A stretch of DNA of 64,000 nt, taken from the NCBI RefSeq assembly GCF_009796745.1, contig NZ_CP047024.1, positions 3,410,001-3,474,000 of the forward strand, read 5' to 3'. The translations under genes and the position numbers were made by a program. The stretch is from Paraglaciecola sp. L1A13 (GTDB taxonomy: Bacteria > Pseudomonadota > Gammaproteobacteria > Enterobacterales > Alteromonadaceae). This document shows, piece by piece, positions 16,128-24,910 of this stretch (positions are counted from its first letter, which is position 1; each line of letters begins with the position of its first letter). The notes under the pieces are model-generated. The model was not told the DNA's origin. It saw only the letters and a program-made list of their open reading frames with translations, and ran no database searches.

Positions 16128-18191
16128 TTAAAAAGTGTATTGGGCGCTAACGCCAACCTGACGGCCATCACCCAACTGATAATACGGTTCTGGTGTGGCA
16201 TAACCTTCACGAGGGTCGTTGTTAAAACCGCCAAAACCACGCACATAATACGTCCGGTCAAATACATTCTTGACCCAAACAGAGCAAGACCAATCTTGAA
16301 CATCAAAACGCATAGCCGTGTTGACTAACACGTATGATGGCGATTTCTCATCATTGCCGTCTGAGAATCTATACTCGTCTTTACCGTCAGCATCGATAGT
16401 CCAGCTAACTTGCTCTGACAAACGTACGTCGGCGCCAATATTAAACGTGTAATTAGGAGCCTGCGCCTGATCCTGCTTATTAACAACAGAGCCATCAGCC
16501 AATGTATAACCTTCAAATGTCGCATCTAACCAGCCAAGGTTGGCGTGTAAATTAACGTGCTCATTTACTTGCCATCCTGATTCCAGCTCGTAACCCCAAT
16601 TCGTTCCTGTATCAGCATTACCAATGATATCAATGAACGTAGCACTGCCGTCAGCACGAGTTTGTACGTCATAATCACTGACCTGAGTATCTTCTCTATC
16701 CATATAAAAAACCGCGATGCGAATAAAGGCATCGTAATTAACAAAGTTACCTTTTACCCCAATTTCGTAGTTCCAATTGTACTCAGGTTGGTAAATGCGT
16801 TTTTCAGCAGTAACTCGTTCATCTGGGTTGAATCCAGCGGCTTTATACCCTCTGGACAAGCTGGCATATACTGATGCGCTATCTAAACTGTAATCCAACA
16901 CGGCTTTTCCGCCGATTAAGGTTTTGTCACTGGTTTGAGAAAAACCACTGTTATCAGCGTAATCAATTTCAAAGCGATCAGCTCTTAGACCGAGTCGTAA
17001 ACTAAGCGTTTCAGACAATTGGGTATCTAGTTGCGAGTACACAGCAAAGTTATCTTGTTGATAACGACTGGTGAAATCAGTATCAGCGTAGGTGTATTCA
17101 CGTAGTAGATCTTCATCCATGGTCTTTGAATAAAGACCAAATAACCACTGGGTAGAGCCGTTGAATAATGTTGAGCTGTCATTTGATAACAGCCTTATAT
17201 CCATATTTTTAGTATCTCGATCTCTGAAATAGCTGTCTACCGAAGAGTACTCATCGGGATGGAAGCCTACATACGTCCAGTCTTCGTCATAGCTATAACC
17301 CATATCAGAGTCGGATTGACTTAAAATAATAAATATGTCAGCAAATTCGCTGTTTATCTCAGTTTTGAGTCCTAGCGCATGGGTTTCCTGCCGATCGAAG
17401 CCCGGCTCATCAGCGCGTGACTCACGGCTATTCTCAAGTGAAAAAGCATCGTAGCCGTTATCAATGTCGAAATATTGATAATTAAGATCAAACGTCAACC
17501 AATCAGTGGCGAGATATTTCAGTTTTACTCGTGAAGTAAATTCATCGAGGTTATCTGTATCATCGCGGTTTAAAAAGGTGTTCTCAACGAAGCCGTCACT
17601 CTTGTACTGTTGAACCGCTACCCGATAAAATAAACTATCAGTTATCGCGTTGCCGTATGCGCCGCCTAAACTCCAAGTATTCTGTTCCGCGAGTGAAAAC
17701 GATAACTTACCGCTTTGTTCTGGCCCAGCATCGACGGTTTTGATTTTAATCACGCCTGCCATTGCGCTAGCGCCGAATTCGGTCGCTTGTGGGCCTCGTA
17801 AAATCTCGACCTGCTGCACGTCAAATAAGGTTCCTACGCCTGCAATCCCCGAAAAGTCAAAATCATCTACCAAGAAACCAACCGACGGATTACTAGGCTC
17901 TGAGAATTGACTACGCTCGCCGATGCCACGTATTTGCACGAACCGGCCTCTTGAGGCGCCGCTAGCAAAATTTATATTTGCTCCAATATTTAATACATCT
18001 TCAAGATGCTGTGCCTGGCGAGATTCAATTTGCGACTCACTTAAAATGGTCGCACTCGCCGGCAAAAACATGAGCGCTTGCTCACGAAAGTCTGAGCTGA
18101 CGGTAATACGCTCAAGGTCATTTAACTCATTAGCTTGGGCTGTAAAACTGGATGCAATTGATAGCGCTAGTAAGGTAGAACAAAACTTCAT
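16128..18191 (-). CDS. TonB-dependent outer-membrane receptor, probably for thiamine
   Basis: 687 residues. Signal peptide 1-20 (MKFCSTLLALSIASSFTAQA), TonB-box-like LERITVSSDF, plug domain (about 40-150, with QIRGIGERSQF and VEILRGPQATEFGASAMAGV), then a beta-barrel ending in aromatic residues (QYTF). It is the first gene after a TPP riboswitch, as known for thiamine-regulated outer-membrane receptors in marine gammaproteobacteria, so the ligand is most likely thiamine or a related moiety. Energy would come from the TonB/ExbBD system encoded at 22-27 kb. The ribosome site GAAGAGATCCC lies just before the ATG. Confidence 0.9.
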   Translation of the reverse strand: MKFCSTLLALSIASSFTAQANELNDLERITVSSDFREQALMFLPASATILSESQIESRQAQHLEDVLNIGANINFASGASRGRFVQIRGIGERSQFSEPSNPSVGFLVDDFDFSGIAGVGTLFDVQQVEILRGPQATEFGASAMAGVIKIKTVDAGPEQSGKLSFSLAEQNTWSLGGAYGNAITDSLFYRVAVQQYKSDGFVENTFLNRDDTDNLDEFTSRVKLKYLATDWLTFDLNYQYFDIDNGYDAFSLENSRESRADEPGFDRQETHALGLKTEINSEFADIFIILSQSDSDMGYSYDEDWTYVGFHPDEYSSVDSYFRDRDTKNMDIRLLSNDSSTLFNGSTQWLFGLYSKTMDEDLLREYTYADTDFTSRYQQDNFAVYSQLDTQLSETLSLRLGLRADRFEIDYADNSGFSQTSDKTLIGGKAVLDYSLDSASVYASLSRGYKAAGFNPDERVTAEKRIYQPEYNWNYEIGVKGNFVNYDAFIRIAVFYMDREDTQVSDYDVQTRADGSATFIDIIGNADTGTNWGYELESGWQVNEHVNLHANLGWLDATFEGYTLADGSVVNKQDQAQAPNYTFNIGADVRLSEQVSWTIDADGKDEYRFSDGNDEKSPSYVLVNTAMRFDVQDWSCSVWVKNVFDRTYYVRGFGGFNNDPREGYATPEPYYQLGDGRQVGVSAQYTF

Positions 18192-18279
18192 TGGGATCTC
18201 TTCAGTGATAGTTTGAAAAGACCCGGCTTTGCGGCAGACAAATGGGAGATGTTTACATTGGATGATGTGAACGAAATAA

Positions 18280-18364
18280 CCATTCCTACGCCGGTATTAT
18301 CCGGATCAGGTGTTAGGGTCATATCTCAACTCGAGACAAATCTCAGCCTTTCGGCACCCCTTGG
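18280..18364 (-). promoter_or_regulatory. TPP (THI box) riboswitch
   Basis: On the minus strand the conserved blocks appear in order: GGGGTGCC, GGCTGAGA, TATGACCCT, ACCTGATCCGGATAATACC and GGCGTAGGAATG. These are the canonical thiamine pyrophosphate aptamer elements. About 90 nt separate it from the receptor start codon. I see no strong terminator hairpin in that space, so control at translation start is more likely than attenuation. Confidence 0.95.
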
Positions 18365-18370
18365 TAATAA

Positions 18371-18392
18371 AACACACGTTTGAGCGCGTGTT
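18371..18392 (-). terminator. Hairpin with T-run just upstream of the riboswitch
   Basis: On the minus strand AACACGCG / CGTGTGTT (one G-T pair) with a 6-base loop, then TTATT. It may end the transcript of the beta-propeller gene. It lies close to a possible promoter (TACACT at 18407-18402, TTGCGC at 18429-18424) for the thiamine operon, so the two signals overlap and their assignment is tentative. Confidence 0.45.
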
Positions 18393-18470
18393 AGTGGCGA
18401 CAGTGTAGCAATACTGTAACCCAGCGCAAGCCCTGTTTTATCGAGTGATAAAGCACAATCGGGTAGTAAA

Positions 18471-19361
18471 TTACTCTACCAGCTGTAACTTGACCAACTT
18501 GTTACTGGAAAAAATGGAAGACTCCTGAGTAAACCATATCTGGCCAGACGGGTGTGCACAAACCCCCTCAACTTGACCAAAACCTGGTAGCGGGATTTTA
18601 TCAATTAATGCAAATTCACGATCTAATATGACGATAAACGGATCGCCAAATCCCATACGTTTAGATGGGTAGCCAACTAGAATGTAACGTTGTTTCGCTT
18701 TGTCATAATCCGCTCCGGTTATGACGCCTGGGATCCCTTTTACTAATTTTTTTGCACTCAGTTTTTGTTTATTTTGACTTTTGTCGACAATATAAATTTT
18801 GAGCAGATCCGTTAGCCAACTTTTTGAAAATAATACCAAATGATCATCAACGGCGACCAAGGCCTCCGCGTCGAAATCGTGGTTCAGTGATTCATTTTCT
18901 GATGGTTTATTTCCGTCATATGAAAGACTAAGCTTCGTTGCACTGTCGAGAGGTTCAGCACTGCGCGGAAATTTATAGATGATTACATTTTTACGGGTAC
19001 CTCGATTATTGCCAATATCGCCGATATAGAAAAATGAATCATCCGCAGTCAACGCCTCCCAATCTTTATTCTTGACGTCTTCTGGTGTTAACTTGGACAC
19101 AATACGGCCGTTTTCGTCTAGACGAAAGACAACCGGTGCGTTACCAGAGTCGTTCAAACTGTATACGCTATTGTCAGGCGAACAGTAAAGCGCTGAGGTT
19201 TCCTCTAACGCGCTTGACAAAGATACACTTTCTATAATTTCGAATTTCGCTTGCGTTGCAAATGCACAACTATTAATAAAGAAAAGGCTAGCAGTAAGCA
19301 CTCCCGAAGCACAACGGTTTAACGCCGACAACTTGTATAGAAAATTTAGGCTATTACGCAT
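18471..19361 (-). CDS. Exported beta-propeller-like protein, function unknown
   Basis: 296 residues with an N-terminal hydrophobic signal around GVLTASLFFINSCAFA (cleavage near 36). The body has repeated short strands with D/N-rich turns (LNDSGNAPVVFRLDENGRIV, FFYIGDIGNNRGTRKNVIIY, GVCAHPSGQIWFTQESSIF), the look of a six-bladed propeller of the SdiA-regulated/esterase-like type. No catalytic signature is obvious. It begins 2 bp after the thioesterase stop, so the two are cotranscribed, but a shared role is not apparent. Confidence 0.6.
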   Translation of the reverse strand: MRNSLNFLYKLSALNRCASGVLTASLFFINSCAFATQAKFEIIESVSLSSALEETSALYCSPDNSVYSLNDSGNAPVVFRLDENGRIVSKLTPEDVKNKDWEALTADDSFFYIGDIGNNRGTRKNVIIYKFPRSAEPLDSATKLSLSYDGNKPSENESLNHDFDAEALVAVDDHLVLFSKSWLTDLLKIYIVDKSQNKQKLSAKKLVKGIPGVITGADYDKAKQRYILVGYPSKRMGFGDPFIVILDREFALIDKIPLPGFGQVEGVCAHPSGQIWFTQESSIFSSNKLVKLQLVE

Positions 19362-19363
19362 AA

Positions 19364-19771
19364 TTAGATTAATCCTTTCATCTCCAGTTTTGCTCGTTCT
19401 GCTAACTCATCAAAGGTTTTACCATGAGCTACAGGCAAACGAGTTTCGCGATCGACGCGCACAAAAACGATATCGTCGGCGAGACAAATCGTTCTCTTGG
19501 TCTCCTTATTTCGCACCAAGCAAGTCACTGTAATTGATGTTCGTCCAACCTTCTTTGTTTCAAGCCCAAATTCAACCACATCGCCTTGCAATGCTGGAGA
19601 TTCAAAGCTGATTTCACCGATATGCTTTGTTACCAACTGGTTGGTTCCCAACTGACAAATAGCATATATCGCCGACTCTTCATCAATCCACTCTAAAGCA
19701 CGCCCACCAAATAATGAGTTTGCATAATTAAGGTCATTGGGCATGACTAATCTTCTTGATAAAAAACGCAT
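19364..19771 (-). CDS. Acyl-CoA thioesterase, hotdog fold (YciA-like)
   Basis: 135 residues. Hydrolyses acyl-CoA to free acid and CoA; chain-length preference is not readable. Hotdog features: MPNDLNYANSLFGGRALEWIDE, in which Asn, the Gly pair and the acidic residue correspond to the YciA/BFIT active-site helix, and a VGRTSITVTCLV strand. It is shorter than BFIT and similar to YciA. It is divergent from tmcA with a 67-bp gap that must hold both promoters. Confidence 0.82.
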   Translation of the reverse strand: MRFLSRRLVMPNDLNYANSLFGGRALEWIDEESAIYAICQLGTNQLVTKHIGEISFESPALQGDVVEFGLETKKVGRTSITVTCLVRNKETKRTICLADDIVFVRVDRETRLPVAHGKTFDELAERAKLEMKGLI

Positions 19772-19838
19772 TCGTATTCCTTAGTAACTTTGCTTAAACT
19801 GGCGATAATTTCCGACACATTGTACAGATAAAATCAGC

Positions 19839-21992
19839 ATGGATTTGCACTTTAAAATACAAGATTGGCTAAAAGCGAGAAAAAATCACCTATGCCATCG
19901 GCAGTTAGTGATTATTAGCGGACCTGAAAATTGGGCCGAAAAGCTGTCTCAAGAAATAATAACTATCGCTGAAATACCAGAAAACAAATTACTTTGGGTA
20001 GGGGATCGTTTAGATTCATCCCTAAACGTAGATTGTCTTACCTATCGACAACATTTAGGCACAGAGTACGATGCACTTGTATACAACGTGTACACAGGGC
20101 TAAGTGCGAGTGCATTAATAGCCTTTAGCGGCACTATTATGGCAGGTGGGGTCATGATCCTTATTTGTCCTGACTTTACGCGTTGGCCAGATTATCCTGA
20201 CCCACTGGCGAGTAAACGTTCATCTTACGGATGTAATCAAAATGCTGAACAAAGCTACTTTACTCGGCGCTTGATATCCCTGATTCAAAACGATTTAGAC
20301 ACCATAGTTATCACACCGGAGAGAATTAATGGACACAATGTATTCGTCCCTCAGGAAGATATTGGTCGTAAGCTGAATAGCTCAACACCTGAGCAACAAA
20401 CAATCATTACTAGCATATTAAGCATGTCTGACAGTCATAAAGACCGGCCAATCGTGATAACTGCTGATAGAGGACGTGGCAAATCATCTGCATTAGGATT
20501 GGCAGCTAAAGAGCTGATAGAAAAAAGATCTAAACAAATAATTATTACCGCGCCGAATAAGAAAAATGTGGAGCAAGTCTTTGCTTTTGCTCAGTCTTCC
20601 TCTGTAGCGCAAGGTGATACGAACACAAACCTTGCATTTGTTGCTCCCGATGCCCTTTTAGCCGAACCACACGAAGCTGACTTACTTTTTATAGATGAAG
20701 CAGCCGCTATTCCCGCATCAATATTGAAAGCACTTTTAAACAAGTTTTCTAGCGTTGTAATGAGTTCGACTGTGCACGGATACGAAGGTGCTGGGCGCGG
20801 CTTCGAACTGCGCTTTAAACCTTATCTAGAAAAGAATAAGAAAGGATGGAAGGCATTCACACTTACTATGCCTATTCGTTGGTATAAAAATGACTGTTTA
20901 GAAGCGTTCTGGTTCCGCTGCTTTATGATGGAAGACATCACGTCCTTTTCTACAGACAAGCACATCACGACTATTACTGAGGCAGTCCTGCCAATCCATC
21001 CTGACTCCATTATAGCTAACATTGAAAGTAATAAAGTCATAGAGATATCACGCGCACAACTTGTCGATGACCCCATATTATTGCACCAGACATTTTCTTT
21101 ACTCGTGAATGCGCATTATCAAACGAGCCCTGATGATTTAGTTAGATTATTAGATGCGCCAGAACAACGCTTATTCACTTACACTTTACATTCCAAAGTA
21201 GTAGGTGTTGCCTTAATCATCGAGGAAGGCGGTGATAATTTAAGCAAACTTTCAACAGCAATTACGCTGGGTGATAGACGAGTGAATGGTCACATGGTAG
21301 CCCAAAATCTCGCTTTACATACTGCAAACCAAAAATTTTGCTGTATTAAGCAATGGCGTATCGTAAGAATCGCTGTTGATAAACCTCAAAGGCGCAATAA
21401 AATTGGAAGTGCATTATTAAATGCTATCAGTGAATCGGCGAAAACAAAAAGTGTTGAACTGCTGACAAGTTCTTTTGGTGCATCGGAAAATTTACTTAAT
21501 TTTTGGACTCAGAATAAGTTTTCACCATTGAAGCTGGGGTTCAAGCGAGATGCAGCCAGTGATGAAGTAAGCTTGATTGTGGGTCGTGCATTATCAGTAA
21601 ATGGCTCAACTTCGGTGTCAAAGGTACGCGATCAATTTACTAAAGAGTTGCATTATCATATCTCTCGTTACCACCGAATGACTAACACGGCTTTGCTTTC
21701 GAAGCTATTAATACAATGTAAATGTGAATCAATTACCGTTGATGAACAGCGCCGAGTAGCGTGTTTTCTATCATCGAAAAATCCCTTTGATACATTTTCT
21801 CAAGTACTGGCAAAATACCTTCTAATGAAATTATCCTCTATTGAGACAATCAGTGATATACCTATCGGAACAGATTTGCTAGTGGCTAGCCTATTGCAAT
21901 TTAAACCAACAGAGACGTTAGTAACAGAGTTTAAGTTGAGCGGAAAAAAAGCGTTAAACAAACATATACGACTCGCTTTAATAGACCTATAG
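19839..21992 (+). CDS. tmcA: tRNA(Met) cytidine acetyltransferase
   Basis: Forms N4-acetylcytidine at the wobble base of elongator tRNA-Met using ATP and acetyl-CoA. 717 residues: N-terminal DUF1726 domain (about 1-170), RecD-type helicase domain with Walker A ADRGRGKSS (209-217) and Walker B LLFIDEAAAIP, GNAT domain with VRIAVDKPQRRNKIGSALL, and a C-terminal tRNA-binding part. The domain order and length match the family (E. coli 671). Monocistronic, ending at the shared hairpin at 22040-22056. Confidence 0.95.
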   Translation: MDLHFKIQDWLKARKNHLCHRQLVIISGPENWAEKLSQEIITIAEIPENKLLWVGDRLDSSLNVDCLTYRQHLGTEYDALVYNVYTGLSASALIAFSGTIMAGGVMILICPDFTRWPDYPDPLASKRSSYGCNQNAEQSYFTRRLISLIQNDLDTIVITPERINGHNVFVPQEDIGRKLNSSTPEQQTIITSILSMSDSHKDRPIVITADRGRGKSSALGLAAKELIEKRSKQIIITAPNKKNVEQVFAFAQSSSVAQGDTNTNLAFVAPDALLAEPHEADLLFIDEAAAIPASILKALLNKFSSVVMSSTVHGYEGAGRGFELRFKPYLEKNKKGWKAFTLTMPIRWYKNDCLEAFWFRCFMMEDITSFSTDKHITTITEAVLPIHPDSIIANIESNKVIEISRAQLVDDPILLHQTFSLLVNAHYQTSPDDLVRLLDAPEQRLFTYTLHSKVVGVALIIEEGGDNLSKLSTAITLGDRRVNGHMVAQNLALHTANQKFCCIKQWRIVRIAVDKPQRRNKIGSALLNAISESAKTKSVELLTSSFGASENLLNFWTQNKFSPLKLGFKRDAASDEVSLIVGRALSVNGSTSVSKVRDQFTKELHYHISRYHRMTNTALLSKLLIQCKCESITVDEQRRVACFLSSKNPFDTFSQVLAKYLLMKLSSIETISDIPIGTDLLVASLLQFKPTETLVTEFKLSGKKALNKHIRLALIDL

Positions 21993-22033
21993 ATCCAAAG
22001 AAGCTCATAAAAAAAAGCGCCATGATAAGGCAC

Positions 22034-22060
22034 AAAAAAGGCTCCATATAGGAGCCCTTT
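22034..22060. terminator. Bidirectional terminator between tmcA and the TonB operon
   Basis: GGCTCC-ATATA-GGAGCC (22040-22056). On the minus strand it is followed by TTTTTTGTG, a strong terminator for the TonB operon; on the plus strand by CTTTAA. Confidence 0.85.
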
Positions 22061-22094
22061 AACATTCGTTATCACATCTACAATTAATAAATTA

Positions 22095-23357
22095 TTATAG
22101 TGTAATACCGCGGTTCTTAGCTTTCTCTTTTATATAAGGTGCCCAACTTCTCGCACTACGTGAAGTTGATTTATCCTTTCTGGCTTCAAGAACATGCTTA
22201 TATGCTTCTCTGTATTTACCAGTATAAAAATTGGCTTCCATCATCGCCATATGAATACGGCCACGATCGTCAGCACCTTCATCAAGTGCTTTTTGTAAAG
22301 CTGTAAGAGCAGCGCTATATTTCTCTGCAGTTAGCAGTAGCGTACCTTGCTTGCGATACAAATCAGGGTCTGAGTTCATTTTAGCCGCTTCGCCATAGTA
22401 GGCAGCTGCTTTTAAATGATTCTTAGCCTGATGCCAAGAGTTAGCTAGATTTGTTAACGCTTTATCGTCACGTTTGATTAAGCCACTTTCAACGTTTTTC
22501 TCGAACACTACTGCCGCTTTATAAGGAATTTCATTAGTCGCGTACAACTGAGTCAATGCCTTAATTTCAGCAGCCTTGGTCAAGTAACCTTGATTGTAAG
22601 CCATTTCAAAGGTAGATAAACCTTTCTTATAATCTTCAACCAACATGTAGAAGAAACCAAGTTGTGTCCAGTTAGCTTTATTATCAGGAAAGATTTTAAC
22701 CATTTCCTCGGCAACTTCGACAGTCTCTTTATACATTTTACGACTGTAAAAAGAGGTCAACTTTAATGCATAAGCATTTTTATTAGGTTTGTCATCTAAT
22801 GCGATCGATTTATCAAGCGGCGCGATCATATCAGCAAACTTTTGCGTTTCGTACAAAGCCTGTCCCATACGAAGATACACATCGGCATCTTCCTTACAGG
22901 TAAAGTCCATCCACTGTTGATAACGTTTTACAGCTACGTCATAACGCTTTTCTTGCATATTTAAATCTGCAATTAGACGTAATGTACCAGACTGCTCAGT
23001 GTCATTAAGTGCCTTGGAATCTACTGACTTTTCCAAATACTCTAAAGCCTTTGGTCCAGTTTCCGATTTAGTCGCTAATAAATTACCGATAAAACGGTCA
23101 GTAAACGCTCTGTCAAAAGCTTGAGAAGTATCGATTTCGTACAAAATAGATAAGGCTTCATCAACCAAGTCTTCATTGTACGCTTCGAAAGCTTTCTGAA
23201 CCTTTTTACCTGTTCTTTCGCTAGGAATGTTTGTAGGACCACGTTTGTAACCAGGACAAACGATCGCTGCAGACTGAGCACTAACGAAACTGGAGCTTAA
23301 CGTCGTAGCGGCAAACGTTGCGCCAACCAAAAATGTTTTAAAATATTTATTCATCAT
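22095..23357 (-). CDS. TonB-operon tetratricopeptide-repeat protein
   Basis: 420 residues with a signal peptide (about 1-27, ending VSAQS) followed by a helical TPR array. Several 34-residue units are visible, for example AVKRYQQWMDFTCKEDADVY and AYYGEAAKMNSDPDLYRKQG. It is probably a periplasmic scaffold. It is the last gene of the DUF3450-TtpC-ExbB-ExbD-TonB operon and overlaps tonB by 4 bp, which ties it to TonB function. Related genes end similar operons in other marine gammaproteobacteria; the biochemical role is not established. Confidence 0.82.
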   Translation of the reverse strand: MMNKYFKTFLVGATFAATTLSSSFVSAQSAAIVCPGYKRGPTNIPSERTGKKVQKAFEAYNEDLVDEALSILYEIDTSQAFDRAFTDRFIGNLLATKSETGPKALEYLEKSVDSKALNDTEQSGTLRLIADLNMQEKRYDVAVKRYQQWMDFTCKEDADVYLRMGQALYETQKFADMIAPLDKSIALDDKPNKNAYALKLTSFYSRKMYKETVEVAEEMVKIFPDNKANWTQLGFFYMLVEDYKKGLSTFEMAYNQGYLTKAAEIKALTQLYATNEIPYKAAVVFEKNVESGLIKRDDKALTNLANSWHQAKNHLKAAAYYGEAAKMNSDPDLYRKQGTLLLTAEKYSAALTALQKALDEGADDRGRIHMAMMEANFYTGKYREAYKHVLEARKDKSTSRSARSWAPYIKEKAKNRGITL

Positions 23358-23968
23358 GATTGATCCAACTTAAAGTCTAACTGAACTTTCATACCTGTCT
23401 GTTTCATCGGCTTACCATCTTCAACCTTCGGCTTATACTTCCACTTTCTCAGTGCACGTTTAGCTTCACGGTCAAAAACACGCTTAGGATCAGCGTCAAT
23501 TACGTCTACGTCTTCAACACCACCCACTTCGTTGATAGTAAAAGAAAGTTTAACCCAACCTTCTTTACCGTCACGAGCAGCTTGCGCAGGGTACTTAGGT
23601 TCGATACGAACGATTGGTGTAGCATCACCATCTCGCTGCATTGCACCAACGCCACCAATATCAACAGATGCACCACCAATATCCACTGCTGGCATATTGA
23701 AGCTTAGTCCGTCGGTATTTGCGTCCGCAGTATCCGGTTCAACAGGTTCCAATTTAGGAGGTTGTTGAGGCGGTGGCGGAGGCGGAGGCGGAACCCGATT
23801 TCTGGTTTGAGTTGAATCGTCCGGTGTCGACATAACAATATCAATCACTGGCGCAGGCGGTACTTTATCTGCAGGTCTTGACGAGTTTGAAATCAACTTA
23901 GCCATAACAACAAATAATACGAATGCAATTACCCCACCAAGGAGCACAGAAACAATTAAACGTCCCAT
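23354..23968 (-). CDS. tonB: Energy transducer TonB
   Basis: Carries proton-motive energy from ExbB/ExbD to outer-membrane receptors. 204 residues: one N-terminal membrane anchor (VLLGGVIAFVLFVVMAKLI), a proline-rich spacer with runs of Pro (about 60-80), and a C-terminal TonB domain with YPAQAARDGKEGWVKLSF and RALRKWKYKP. The spacer is short, and the membrane helix lacks the SHLS-type His of E. coli TonB. This TonB2-like form fits the accompanying TtpC-like protein. 2 bp after exbD; 4-bp overlap with the TPR gene. Confidence 0.95.
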   Translation of the reverse strand: MGRLIVSVLLGGVIAFVLFVVMAKLISNSSRPADKVPPAPVIDIVMSTPDDSTQTRNRVPPPPPPPPQQPPKLEPVEPDTADANTDGLSFNMPAVDIGGASVDIGGVGAMQRDGDATPIVRIEPKYPAQAARDGKEGWVKLSFTINEVGGVEDVDVIDADPKRVFDREAKRALRKWKYKPKVEDGKPMKQTGMKVQLDFKLDQS

Positions 23969-23970
23969 AT

Positions 23971-24372
23971 TTAGCTCCCCTTAGCAGCAATAGAAATACG
24001 ATCTATACCTGCGGATTTGATTTGATCCATTACTTCGATCACCACACCATATTCTGCATTTTCGTCAGCTTGAACAATTACGACATCGGAAGGCTGTTCG
24101 GCTAACAAACGTTCTAAGTTAGCGCGAACACTATCAACATCTATTTCGCGTTTATCCATCCAGACGTTGCCGTCTTCTGTGATCGCAATAAAGATATTGG
24201 CGTTCTTAGGCATAATAGCTTGCGATGCACCTGGTTTGTTAACCTCGATGCCCGCTTCTTTGACGAAAACAGTCGTTACAATAAAGAAGATCAGCATGAT
24301 AAACACGATGTCCAACATCGGCGTCATGTCTATCGCAGCATCTTCTTCTTCAACACGTACTTTGCGAGCCAT
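23971..24372 (-). CDS. exbD: Biopolymer transport protein ExbD
   Basis: 133 residues with an acidic cytoplasmic start (EEEDAAIDMTPMLDIVFIML) carrying the conserved membrane Asp of the ExbD/TolR proton channel, one transmembrane helix and a periplasmic domain. Works with ExbB as the motor for TonB. Twelve bp separate it from exbB. Confidence 0.95.
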   Translation of the reverse strand: MARKVRVEEEDAAIDMTPMLDIVFIMLIFFIVTTVFVKEAGIEVNKPGASQAIMPKNANIFIAITEDGNVWMDKREIDVDSVRANLERLLAEQPSDVVIVQADENAEYGVVIEVMDQIKSAGIDRISIAAKGS

Positions 24373-24384
24373 AAATTCCTCTCT

Positions 24385-24909
24385 CTAATGATGGGGCAAA
24401 CTGTCAACTAGCTTTTCTTTTGCCATTTTAACTCTCGATTCAAGGCGAGAACTAAAAAACACACCAGATAAAGCAGCGACCATCCCAGCCATCGTTGGAA
24501 TCGTAGCCATTGATATACCAGCAGCCATAAGGCGCGGATTACCTGTGCCTTGCGTTGCCATCGTTTCGAAAACGCCGATCATTCCAGTAACCGTTCCTAA
24601 AAGGCCGATTAAAGGACACATAGCAACAAGCGTTTTAATCAACACCATTCTTGCGCTAAGTCCATCGGATGCTTGCGAAATCCATGCGTCACGGATTCTA
24701 TGCGCATACCAAGAGGTAGTATCTTCTCGAGCATCCCAATTTGAGACAATTTCTTTTCTCATTTTAGGAAAAACGGAAGTTAAATACCAATAACGCTCTA
24801 TCATCAAAACCCACATTAAGAAGAGCGCTAAGGCGACAACGTATAATACGTCACCGCCGGCAGCGATAAAGTCCCTGACAGACTCCCATAGTTCTATCAG
24901 GTATAACAT
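24385..24909 (-). CDS. exbB: Biopolymer transport protein ExbB (short, TonB2-type)
   Basis: MotA/TolQ/ExbB family, 174 residues from ATG 24909 (MLYLIELWESVRDFIAAGGD), which lies 1 bp after the stop of the preceding gene; upstream in-frame codons lie inside that gene and were rejected. Membrane helices at about 15-35, 90-115 and 130-155 carry the family signature LVAMCPLIGLLGTVTGMIGVF and GISMATIPTMAGMVAAL. It is the canonical channel partner of ExbD; the longer paralogue lies just upstream. Confidence 0.93.
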   Translation of the reverse strand: MLYLIELWESVRDFIAAGGDVLYVVALALFLMWVLMIERYWYLTSVFPKMRKEIVSNWDAREDTTSWYAHRIRDAWISQASDGLSARMVLIKTLVAMCPLIGLLGTVTGMIGVFETMATQGTGNPRLMAAGISMATIPTMAGMVAALSGVFFSSRLESRVKMAKEKLVDSLPHH

Positions 24910-24910
24910 C

